A stretch of 57,363 nt of DNA from Rhodocollybia butyracea (Eukaryota > Basidiomycota > Agaricomycetes > Agaricales > Omphalotaceae), in assembly GCA_015501585.1 (NCBI GenBank), contig JADNRY010000387.1, forward strand, positions 1 to 57,363, given 5' to 3'. The notes beneath the pieces were generated by a model that worked only from the letters and a program-made list of their open reading frames with translations, searched no databases and was not told where the DNA came from. The position numbers were made by a program, and so were the translations under genes. This document shows positions 36,330 to 44,985 of the stretch, one piece after another; position 1 is the stretch's first letter; each line of letters opens with the position of its first letter.

Positions 36330-36713
36330 TAGGTGCCAGGCTGCAAACATTACTCCCAAGGCAGTGCCCCCAAAAATGCAATCAGCGGTGTTGTTCAAGC
36401 TGGTGTGAATGGGTGAGTTGTAAATGCTGGTTCCACGCTCACAGTGCATTTATATAATTGCCTGGTGGGGGGTAGGTGATTTTTATTGTGTTCTAGCTGC
36501 ATTGACTGATTTATTATACAGCTCAATCAATACAAGTATCCAGTTCTTGCTCGTATGGCCCGTGACTACCTTGCTATACAGGGTTCAGCTGCAATTGCAG
36601 AGAGGTCATTTTCGAGTTCAGGAATCACTGATGTACCAAGACGAGCCCGTTTAGGTGATGAACTTTTTGGTGAAATGCAGGAACTCAAGGGGGTTACTGT
36701 GACGGCCGTTTGA
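36330..36713 (+). pseudogene. hAT transposase C-terminal fragment (hATC domain)
   Basis: After a probable intron ending near 36520 the frame reads YPVLARMARDYL, GSAAIAERSFSSSGI and RARL, the hAT C-terminal dimerisation signature, and ends at TGA 36711-36713. Upstream about 180 bp may contain the preceding exon (PPKMQSAVLF...). All catalytic parts are missing, so the element is non-autonomous. Confidence 0.75.
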
Positions 36714-36930
36714 AGGCTAAAAATGAAGCCTGGATGCATGTAGATCCCAGTTTTGACTAAATATATACATCATACTCTGTAATTCCTTGTTTTATAAACT
36801 GAACCCGGTGCACCCCCGAACCCGAACCTCCGAACCCGAACTTCCGAACCCGAACCTGGGGGTTCAGGTTCGAGGTTCGGGCAAAAATAGAGGTTCGCGC
36901 ACCGAACCGAACCGCGGCAACACTGAAATT

Positions 36931-37032
36931 TCCTTCTAGTCGACTCGAACAACTAACCTCGTCAATAAACCTAGGTTACAAACAGACCCGTATTATACTA
37001 GTGACGTGCTCTACCGACTGGGCTAAGAAGGA
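36931..37032 (-). tRNA. tRNA-Thr(AGT), intron ~30 nt, slightly degenerate
   Basis: On the minus strand: acceptor TCCTTCT, D-arm GCCC..GAGC (one mismatched pair), anticodon stem CGTCA with loop CTAGTA then an intron before the closing TGACG, and a T-arm with GTTCGAG. Anticodon AGT by position. The intron sits at the canonical 37/38 site. A T-run lies farther downstream, beyond the hAT terminus. Function is less certain than for the cleaner copies. Confidence 0.65.
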
Positions 37033-37142
37033 TTATAACATGGATTGTCAAGTACTTACTTTGAGCTTATTTAAAATTGCGATTTTTCAAACTTGCTTCA
37101 AACTTGCAAAAAAGACCAAGGCAGAATCCATGTATGGCCATT

Positions 37143-37238
37143 TCCTTCTAGCCGACTTGAACAACTGACCTCGTCATTGATACTCATACGGCACTTACAA
37201 ATACTAGTGACGCGCTCTATCAACTGAGCTAAGAAGGA
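37143..37238 (-). tRNA. tRNA-Thr(AGT), intron 24 nt
   Basis: All arms pair: TCCTTCT/AGAAGGA acceptor, GCTC/GAGC D-stem, CGTCA/TGACG anticodon stem and a T-stem with G-U pairs. The loop reads C-T-AGT-A then a 24-nt intron. A box TAGCTCAGTTG and B box GTTCAAGTC are internal Pol III promoters. A TTTTTT terminator lies about 40 nt past the 3' end (AAAAAA near 37109 on the plus strand). Confidence 0.8.
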
Positions 37239-37435
37239 TTACACAAGGATTTAGTTACTGCTGTTGAATCGGTAATTTCCTGGCTTTAAAACCTGAGCTG
37301 CAAGTGAATTCAGAGGAGGAGTCAGTCAGTACGGAAGATTGAATTGGGCAAAATTGAAACTGTATTTATGATGTTATCGGCTGAGCAACTGGGCAAAAAG
37401 ATAAGAGAATTAATGAACTACCTCAAGTCAACTCA

Positions 37436-37494
37436 CATTCCTCCTAGCCGACTCGAACGACTAACCTCGTCAATAAACCTAGGCTAAGGAGGAT
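37436..37494 (-). pseudogene. tRNA-Thr pseudogene, internal deletion
   Basis: T-arm and both acceptor strands remain (CCTCCT/AGGAGG changed in parallel), but the D-arm and anticodon region are deleted: the intron start CCTAGG runs directly into CTAAGGAGG. It is a tandem relative of the 36931 unit; preceding flank 37371-37435 matches 42996-43060. Confidence 0.7.
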
Positions 37495-37575
37495 TATATA
37501 ACATAGATTGACAAGTGAGCTAGAATTCCGATTTTTTTCGGTCTTGCAAAAGACACTTCCTATGATAACGTTATT

Positions 37576-37669
37576 TCCTTCTAGCCGACTTGAACGACTG
37601 ACCTCGTCATCAGCCATTTTCTTTAGCTCCCATACTAGTGACGCGCTCTACCAACTGAGCTAAGAAGGA
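37576..37669 (-). tRNA. tRNA-Thr(AGT), intron 22 nt
   Basis: Canonical arms throughout; acceptor, D-arm and anticodon arm are identical to the consensus of the array. The intron at 37/38 differs completely from those of the other copies. TTTT terminator tracts lie about 40-60 nt past the 3' end on the minus strand. Confidence 0.82.
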
Positions 37670-39168
37670 ATAGTAGAGTTCTTTGAGCACTATACTTGAA
37701 TCTGTAAATTCCGGGGCTTAAGAACTACTAGTACAAGGAACACTGCAGCAGCAGCTGAGTTCAGAGCGAGAGTTAGTCAGCGCGGAAGACTAAATAGAGC
37801 AGGGAGCGTGGGCCGAATGAGTTGTAGAATTTGGAAGAATGCGAGAGAATGATGAGGAAACTTCCAAATCGGGAATGTGGCTCTGCTAAAAGTTTTCATT
37901 CCGCTCATACTTTTCGTTTTTCCACTTGTCCCTATCTTTTTCTTTTTTTCACGACTTTTCAAACTGTTGTCGGCATTGACTTTGGTCAAACTTTGGTACA
38001 CTAGCGAGTAAAGTAAGTTTTCAAAGCTTATAGATCGCTGGATTCTCCTGATTGATCTTCTTCTTTTCTTCTGTAGCAATTCTGTAGATTGGTGTAGCTA
38101 GACACAGAGGTGTTGACATCATCACTAATGAAGTCTCTAATCGTGCTACACCGTGCATTGCATTCCTTTTGTTTTTGCGCTTGTTCTGACACAAAAATAT
38201 CGCTAGATTTCTCGTCGCTTTTGTTGATGCGCCGTAAGTAGAGATCTCATCAGTTGGGCGCTCCACGTTCAAGTAAGCGCCGTATAAATCCCAAACTGGT
38301 GACTTTATTTACTATGTTCCAGTCATTTGGTCACATCAACCCGGAAAACGGCAAGGCTGGACTGATCCGCAACCTCACTGAAACTACTTCAAAGTCGGGG
38401 TTGTCAACTTCAAGGGGGTTTCGGCTTATCAACTGGGTTGCTAAAAAGAATTATCCAGCTACCTCAGTGACATGCATACTTACTAAGTACTGTACCATTT
38501 TGACTTTTGAGCAGTTGGTAAGGCCTTCAACTTGACCTTTCTTCCAAATCTTATTTTCATACAATTCTCATTTGATCCTCATTCAATATGTGATTGCGAC
38601 AAAATTTAGTACATCATCTCCTTGACAATGTCAGTGACTCAAATTTATTTTGTAAGATCCTTCAGTTGCCTGTAACTGGGTATATTTGGGTCTTCTGTGA
38701 CCCATGACCTACAAACTGGTCACAATAGTATTATGTCACACTGATATGCTGCTGCATGCAACCTTATATGACTACATTAATGCACATAAGAATACTCTAG
38801 TACATACAAGGTGCCGATTAAATATTGGGCTTATCACTAAGGATCAATGTCATAATTAACTCCAATCCGATATCAGTACGGATCAATGGAATAATTTGTT
38901 GGAGATGTTGAGATCAGCTGAGCAATCGATTTGCTCGCCAAAGCTTCTCCTTTAGTTTCAGGTGTTATTCTCCCCGGAGTGCACGCTGGGACTTATCTAT
39001 TTTTCCCTACATTTTACATAGCTTGCTATTAAACCGGAGTGAACTCTAGCTCTATTCGACGACTTCCTTGATTCACTCCGACATAAATTAACTCCGATCT
39101 GATATCTAATTTCAAAGAGTTGATGATGTATACAACGACACCATGTATTTGAACCCTAGTTCCCTTGG
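37670..39168. other. Region between tRNA array and DUF6534 gene B
   Basis: 37690-37890 repeats sequence found at 49200-49310 (GAATGAGTTGTAGAATTTGG). A short frame at 38254-38535 has no recognisable domain. TTAACTCCRATCYGATATC occurs at about 38856 and 39086, a direct repeat 230 bp apart. No further gene is supported. Confidence 0.35.
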
Positions 39169-39299
39169 TGTTCATGCATGATGGTCAATTAATATAATCT
39201 GAGATTTAGTTCATTGTTGATACTTATACAGGCCATTCCCAGCATGTAACATTGTGACCTCCCCTTGTCCTTGTGCCTTTGAGACTGGAAGTATCAAGC

Positions 39300-41388
39300 A
39301 TGTCGAAGTTCTTCGATGCTACCAATGGTGATGTTGATTTCTCAAGCACTTCAGCAGTTATGAGCATTGGCTGATATACCCTTGCTTCTAGGCTCTGGTT
39401 TGATTGGTTCATGGCTTTCTGCTTCCATGTATGGTGTAACATTAGCGCAGGTGATTTTTTTTTGTATTCTCTTTACTGTTAAGATTGTTGACTGATTGAC
39501 CTCTCATTTTGAAGACCTACATATTCTTCAACCGTCCCCTAAGGAGTTCAGCTCCGCTCAAAGTGCTGGTATGGCATTCCAGCTCTTATTTTCTCTGCAG
39601 TGCTTAGATGTTCTTTTCAAGGTATTGTGCCTTTGGTATGTACTACAAGTCTACAGCTTCATGCAATAAGTTGTCTGATTAAAAGTACTTAGGTTTCTTG
39701 ACACAATTCACACTGCAATTGGTGTGTATTCTTGAGGACCGGCGATTGGGTTTACTTAATGTCGGCCCCAAACTTGCTTCAAACCAGTGTGCACCATAGT
39801 CTATCATTATTTGGTGAATATATCAATGTTCTTTGGTGCAGCCATGAGCTCATTACCACGACACATACCTAGATAGTGGATGCATTCAATGAGACCGCCA
39901 TCCTGTTTACCACATGGTACATCTGAAAAAATTTCCATCATTGTCAAAAATCAAGATGTGCTGATCAATTGGCTGTTGGCATTACAGGCCTATAGCAGTA
40001 AGTTCTGAGCCATTTATGCCATATGGTAATTGATTAAGCCCATCTGCAAAACTACAGGCATCAGTCGCTATCAATGTGAGTTGTCTCCGTGATTGGGTTC
40101 TTGTTGCTTAAAGGGTTACAGGTAACTGTGGTTGCCATCTGTCAGACGTGAGTCCCTGATATCCTAGTACAACTTCCGGCTCTGTGGCTGACCAGTCACG
40201 CCAAGATACTTTCTGTCGGTTGTATATAGGTGTAGGTCTTGCATAAGTAGTTGCAATGTGTCACTGGCCTGATCAGAGTCCTTCCAACTATGCGCAGTGT
40301 GCAAGAAAACCTGGTTGCGCGTATCATTAACTGCATCAATTGTGCGTAATTTATCACTTCGCACACATTCGGTGAAGTCTTGACGTTTTTTATTTCAAAA
40401 GATGGTGTTCATCATTCTACATTTTGGTTAGTGCTACCTGTACTAACAGGCCATTAGTATATATTGACTACCCAAGATAGGATGGGGACTTGGTATGTTC
40501 AGACTTTTATACTCTTACACAAGTCTGAGATTGCAATACTAATGCAGCTGTCGTGATCCTTGTGTATGGGCATTTTTAAATCACATCTTATTATGCTGTT
40601 GCTCACTCAAATAACAACTAACAGGGCACCAAGAAGAACATTTCTGGAGGATGCTACTAAGCAATCCGTTGGATATCTGCCCTATGCCATCACCCAGCTA
40701 CCAGTAGACTTTGCAATTGCTGGATCATTGTGTATTCTTTTGTACAAAAGGCGCACCGGCTTTCGAAGGTCAGTTCATTCGCCTATTCTTGCCGCCGTTG
40801 CCGCCGGGCATAATATAATACTATTCACAGGACGAAAACACTCATCAATACGCTGATCTTGTATGCCGTGAACCGTTGTATATTTACATCGTAAGTGCAG
40901 CACCCGTGCAGTAGAAAGTACTGTCTGGGACCTGACATGATCATGCAATAACAGAGTGGTTGCACTAGTGGAAGCATTGGCGGTACGTAATTAGTCTCTT
41001 AATGTTCCTGCTTTTGCCTGACTCGTACCTGCAGGTTGGCATTGCACCAGACTCGTATTGGTACAGTGCTGCAGAATATGTTATTGGACAGTGTGAATTT
41101 CCATTTGTGTGGCTTCCCATGCGAAAATAAATCTAACTGATGATCTGGTTCACAGTATATACAAATTCCCTTCTAGCTATGCTGAATAGCCAAGACTCCA
41201 TCTCGGACGGTGGAACATCTTGGTCTGCTGATTTGAACATACTTCCCCTGCAAAACCTCCATGTCCACAGTCACCCGGTAGCCCTTCCCCTGCAGAATAT
41301 TACCGTGACAGGCACTGAGCACAAAAACGAAGACTCGGCTGGTCGCAACAGTACATATGACAATGACATGTCAGACTGTCGGACCTAG
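39300..41388 (+). CDS. DUF6534-family multi-pass membrane protein (paralogue B)
   Basis: Resolved 5' exons: 39300-39327, 39392-39450, 39515-39568, 39622-39635, 39693-39721, 39788-39835, 39877-39916, 39988-39997, 40058-40075, 40122-40147. Resolved 3' exons: 40625-40768, 40831-40890, 40955-40982, 41035-41092, 41156-41388; all are in phase within each set. The N-terminus reads MSKFFDATN then GSGLIGSWLSASMYGVTLAQ; the C-terminal part has LPVDFAIAGSLCILLYKRR, NTLILYAV and YTNSLLAMLN. These are DUF6534 hallmarks; function is unknown. The 40148-40624 part, including a KTWLRVSLTASIV segment near 40310, could not be joined with confidence, so a frameshift there is not excluded. It is a close inverted-orientation paralogue of 11314-13384. 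Confidence 0.72.
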
Positions 41389-41389
41389 A

Positions 41390-41976
41390 GAGTAGTGGAG
41401 ACTTCGATGGCAAGGGGTGCTGCCCCGCCCCTAACCAGAACTTCTTGTCTTGTGGTGGAATATATCTATTTTCCATTTCTCTTTCAAGTTTAGCTACTTT
41501 ATTTATTGTTTTCTGAGTTCTCTTGTTGTAACTATTGGTAGTACAGGATAGTTCTAGTTCTACTGAACAACTGTTGGAATAATTATTGGCCCCTCAGATA
41601 GTACACAGCTGTCAGCGATGTGCCAGCTACGGTTCAGAGCCATTCAGCCCACAGTCAGGTGTTTGAGCCCAGCCCCAGTCCCCATCCCCTCCTTGTGGAG
41701 TTCACAACCCCTCTTTCTCCCAAACCACAAATCCCCAATCCTCACCTGCTGGCATACCAACACCCTCCATACATAATATCAGATCATCAAACTTGGCAGT
41801 AAGTTAGCACTGCCAGTAAGTACTGCAAGTCTGCAACATGGGCACAGAATTTTTAAGAATCCATTGCCAGATATTCCATCATGCATAGAACGACGAGTGT
41901 ACATATGCTGAATGTCAACCCGTCCGGCGGCACTTAAAAAAAAAATAAAAACAACTGTTACCTTTCACATAACTAT
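41390..41976. other. 3' flank of DUF6534 B and intergenic region
   Basis: Similarity to the 3' flank of paralogue A continues to about 41470 (GGTGGAATATATCTATTTTC). At 41617-41690 GCGATGTGCCAGCTACGG and following GAGCC words are a relic left end of the hAT family at 14423-18247. A run of A's at about 41938-41950 is, on the minus strand, the Pol III terminator of the next tRNA. Confidence 0.5.
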
Positions 41977-42071
41977 TCCTTCTAGCCGACTTGAACGACT
42001 GACCTCGTCATTAGATAAGTCACTTGAATACAGATACTAGTGACGCGCTCTACCAACTGAGCTAAGAAGGA
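41977..42071 (-). tRNA. tRNA-Thr(AGT), intron 23 nt
   Basis: Consensus copy with all stems paired and A and B boxes intact. The anticodon loop is CTAGTA + intron at 37/38. A run of at least nine T's lies about 25 nt past the 3' end on the minus strand. Confidence 0.84.
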
Positions 42072-42180
42072 GTACACATGAATGCCTCAAGTGCTGTTGT
42101 TGGGTCTGTAAAACTGCACACCCCAAAGGTTGAGCGAGGTTCGGAGAGCAAAACCATTGAAAACATCTACACAGTGAATT

Positions 42181-42280
42181 TCCTTCTAGCCGACTTGAAC
42201 GACTGACCTCGTCATCAGAGTACTCCATATCATATGATATATATACTAGTGACGCGCTCTACCAACTGAGCTAAGAAGGA
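42181..42280 (-). tRNA. tRNA-Thr(AGT), intron 28 nt
   Basis: Consensus copy with complete acceptor, D, anticodon and T arms. The 28-nt intron is AT-rich with a CATATCATATGATATATAT palindromic core and is unrelated to other copies' introns. Confidence 0.83.
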
Positions 42281-42363
42281 GTATGCTAGACAGAGCAAGC
42301 ACCGCTACTCATAATTGAATCTGTAAACTCCGGAGAAGAAAAAAAAAATCCCTCGCAAACCAT

Positions 42364-42461
42364 TCCCTTCTGGCCGATTTGAACGACCAACCTCGTCATT
42401 AATAGAACTGATCGAATTCATCGAAATCCCTGACATGCTCTACCAATTGAGCTAAGAAGGA
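42364..42461 (-). pseudogene. tRNA-Thr-like copy without AGT anticodon
   Basis: Acceptor (TCCTTCT/AGAAGGG), D-arm and T-arm are recognisable, but the anticodon loop lacks the CTAGTA motif (GGGATT in its place) and the universal T33. Probably a pseudogene; its block 1 partner at 34374 is truncated as well. Confidence 0.65.
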
Positions 42462-43061
42462 GTATAACATTTGTGTAAAGTCGGTGGTCCTTGTTGAATA
42501 AGCAAATCCCGAATCAGCAAGAGAATAGAATATCATTTTTGGATGAGGAACTCAAAGAGGTGTTGCAGGAGGAAGAGGCATACGTGTTTAGCCTGAGGTA
42601 CTGTTGAATAAATAAGTGTTCTTGCCAGAAGGAATTGATCAACGGCTTGGAAACAAAGGCTGAGCGCTGAGCCGGGCCCTTGGATTTTGATTCCCCAACT
42701 TTCCTAACTTTCCTTCGGGAGCAGGGAAACTAGCGCTTGCTGCTTTCTGCTTGATCGACATTGAGAAGCGGTAGGAAACTAGGTTGAAACTAGGCCCTTT
42801 GTATTGAATATCTAAATGAACTTGACACTGGTAAGTTACTGAAAGTTGAAAAAGTCGGGGAGAAGTAACAGTAGCAGCAGCGCCGCGGCACTTGTCCTGT
42901 TTGTCGTCGAGGTCAAGACTCAAGACGCGTCTGGAGGGACAAAAGGTTAGTAATATAGTATAGGTTCAAAGTTGAAACTTGTTTTATCGCGTTTCGCGTT
43001 ATCGGCTGAGCAACTGGGCAAAAAGATAAGATAATTAATGATCTACCTCAAGTCAACCCAT
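42462..43061. other. Spacer between tRNA copies, duplicated in block 1
   Basis: Matches 34460-35020 in order (GGTACTGTTGAATAAA, GGAAACTAGG, CCCTTTGTATTGAATAT). No gene is present. AAAAAG at 43018-43023 would be a T-run terminator for the tRNA at 43062 on the minus strand. Confidence 0.55.
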
Positions 43062-43164
43062 TCTTTCTAGCCGACTTGAACGACTAACCTCGTCAATAAA
43101 CCTAGGTGACAATCATCAGCCCTTATTTACTAGTGACGCGCTCTACCAACTGAGCTAAGAAGGA
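43062..43164 (-). tRNA. tRNA-Thr(AGT), intron 31 nt
   Basis: Complete copy apart from one acceptor mismatch (TCCTTCT against AGAAAGA). Its intron shares CAATAAACCTAGGT with the 36931 copy, its block 1 partner. A TTTTT tract lies about 40 nt past the 3' end on the minus strand. Confidence 0.75.
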
Positions 43165-43255
43165 TTATAGTGGATTATAACATGGATTGTCAAGCGAGCT
43201 AAAATTCCGATTTTTTCAAACTTGCAAAAAGACATACATAGCCACCTCGCTTATT

Positions 43256-43332
43256 TCCTTCTAGCCGACTTGAATGACTGACCTCGTCATTACATGCGAA
43301 CCAAACTTGATCATACTAGTGACACGCTCTAC
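43256..43332 (-). pseudogene. tRNA-Thr gene split by a retrotransposon (3' part)
   Basis: The T-arm, anticodon arm (loop CTAGTA + intron) and the start of the D-arm are present to 43332 (GCTCTAC on the plus strand). The remainder, CCAACTGAGCTAAGAAG, continues at about 49093 after the 5.8-kb element. Before insertion this was a normal tRNA-Thr copy. Confidence 0.8.
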
Positions 43333-43526
43333 GATCCGACCACCATCACCGATTAGGCGCCCGAAATTTCTATCGAGCTCATCGCCGCAACTTCATACTT
43401 CGACAATGTTAACGCTTTCTTTCTTCATTCTCACTCTTCACGCGCACGCTCTACAAAAGTCTCAGCCGCTGCCGACTTCCACCACCAATCGCTACCTGAG
43501 ACATTCTGAGACAACCTCTCTAACCA

Positions 43527-44820
43527 CAGAATGGCAAAATCCATTGAAGAACTCATCGAGGACACGGTCAGACTGAGTAGGATCCAGGACCAATATGTGC
43601 CATATGCACAACAACCCCAGGCCAGCACCTCAGCGTAACACTGGAAAGCCGTCCTTCACCTACTCCTCTTCCCGCTCCTACTTCCTCAGCAAACCGATCC
43701 CTCGCTAGAAATCTGCCACATCCTTTACACATCTTCTCGACGACGACAATCCCTCGGAACCGCGCCCAGCCCTTCCCCGAGTAAGCTGGCAGCATTACTA
43801 CGTTGACCCCTTCCGGGAAAGCCTCGAAAAAGGCTATCTCCGCTAAGGGAAAAGCCTCGAAGGTCACGCCGTCGAAGACGTCTCTCCCCAGTCCTCATTA
43901 AATCTGCCTACGTTGCACTACCCTGCAGAATCCAGGCTCATCCCGAACACCTCGGGAACGAAGGAATCTGCTGCAACCACCAGATATCGCTCGGACAGCA
44001 ATGACTTAGCCTCGAAGGGATGATTCGTACAGAGTCATCCACGGCGACAATCTCATTCGAAACCTCAACGACAGTCTTCACCAACATGACGAACCTACGA
44101 CCAGCACAGCAATCTCTGGGACAGGACGTGACCGCTCTCCGCACTGACGTCAACGACCTACAGACACGGGTCCACGACATTGAGAGCTCACAACCTCCCT
44201 ACGACGCCATCCTTCAGCGACTGGATCAACTGGAACAACAGCCTCCCGGTCCTAGTGGACAACTACTCTCGTATACACGCGCCAGCTCCCCTGGCTCGTC
44301 ATCTCCCCCTACCACACAAAACACACCTGACCGCCCACTGTGGGGTACTTCAGACATCTTCAGCAATCCACGAAACCCCGACTCCGACTTCGACTCTCCC
44401 TGTCAGGGTCCCAGAGGCAACCTTCGGCCTCACCCAGGATCGTTCTCCCTCGCCGTCGCCGCACATGGCCTCGGACACCCCACCTTCCGTCGCGCCTCAA
44501 AATCCCGTGCCTCTCCGAAACCGTATATCTCGCGACCCGCATCCCCGTCATTTATGGAACCAACACCAAAACGTCGAAGAACTGGCACACCTTCTTCCAG
44601 CCCTCTACCAATCACAACACATTCCCGGGATCGACAGTTCGTATCTCCACCGAAACTTGGAAATTCCGCGGGAAAGGTAGAGCTCTCCGTGCCTTCTTCC
44701 ACACCTGGTTTGACCTGTTGGATAACGCAGCCACGCCATTGACATTCCCCTACCGTATTCGACACACTGGGCCCGCCAGACGCCAGGTGCGTCTGTTCTT
44801 TACTAAGCCTCTCAGGCGTT
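43527..44820 (+). pseudogene. Non-LTR ORF1-like region, frameshifted
   Basis: A short N-terminus (MAKSIEELIEDTVRL...) stops at 43636. From 44020 a frame shows a likely coiled coil (LRTDVNDLQTRVHDIES..., heptad-like, with LDQLEQQ after it) and a Pro/Ser-rich segment, then shifts frame near 44660 to a basic end with FRGKGRALRAFFHTWF. This resembles an RNA-binding ORF1 protein of LINEs, but no zinc knuckle or RRM could be named with confidence. Confidence 0.5.
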
Positions 44821-44985
44821 AGCATTCGTTAACGCTTGGGATAGCCACCGGTCCCGGATTGTCAACAAGCTGCATTCAACGTCTCCTACCAGTCACCCTC
44901 CGAATGACGGTTAGCAGTGGGGAAGTCTTTGATTGATTGCGCTCCCTCGCCGCACCATAGTATTTCTCCTAATTGTATTAGTACT

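Larger units (their letters stand above)
35035..36925. mobile_element. hAT element (internally deleted) at a tRNA 3' end
   Basis: TIRs start CAGTGTTGCCGCGG at both ends. Subterminal GGTTCG/CGAACC repeats are dense at 35047-35215 and 36800-36915. Inside are only the C-terminal part of a hAT transposase (about 36330-36713) and a younger nested MITE (35349-36050). Left flank ATTCCTTC (35027-35034) matches ATTTCCTTC at 36928-36936. This looks like the 8-bp target duplication, with a 2-3 bp slip beside the right end. The duplicated octamer is the end of the tRNA-Thr acceptor stem, so insertion left the tRNA gene at 36931-37032 whole. Confidence 0.8.
34098..37240. repeat. tRNA-Thr block 1 (segmental duplication)
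   Basis: The sequence 34098-35034 plus 36931-37240 is directly repeated, with moderate divergence, at 42107-43332 plus 49093-49220. Matching segments include AGAGTAAAACCATTGAAAAC / AGAGCAAAACCATTGAAAAC before the first tRNA copy, the GACTGAGCGCTGAGCCG / GGCTGAGCGCTGAGCCG stretch, and GATTGTCAAG..CTTGCAAAAA. Each block carries four tRNA-Thr copies in the same order and orientation. Block 1 is interrupted by a hAT at 35035-36925. Confidence 0.75.

Noticed and set aside
38254..38535. A 93-codon frame as a gene
   Set aside because: No domain, no supporting splice pattern, and the flank is tRNA-array repeat; not enough evidence.
39430..41388. The DUF6534 gene B as a pseudogene because of a stop after the RLC segment near 40180
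   Set aside because: The related gene A shows the same pattern at the same place, which is better explained by an intron I could not place than by the same mutation twice; left open in the annotation.
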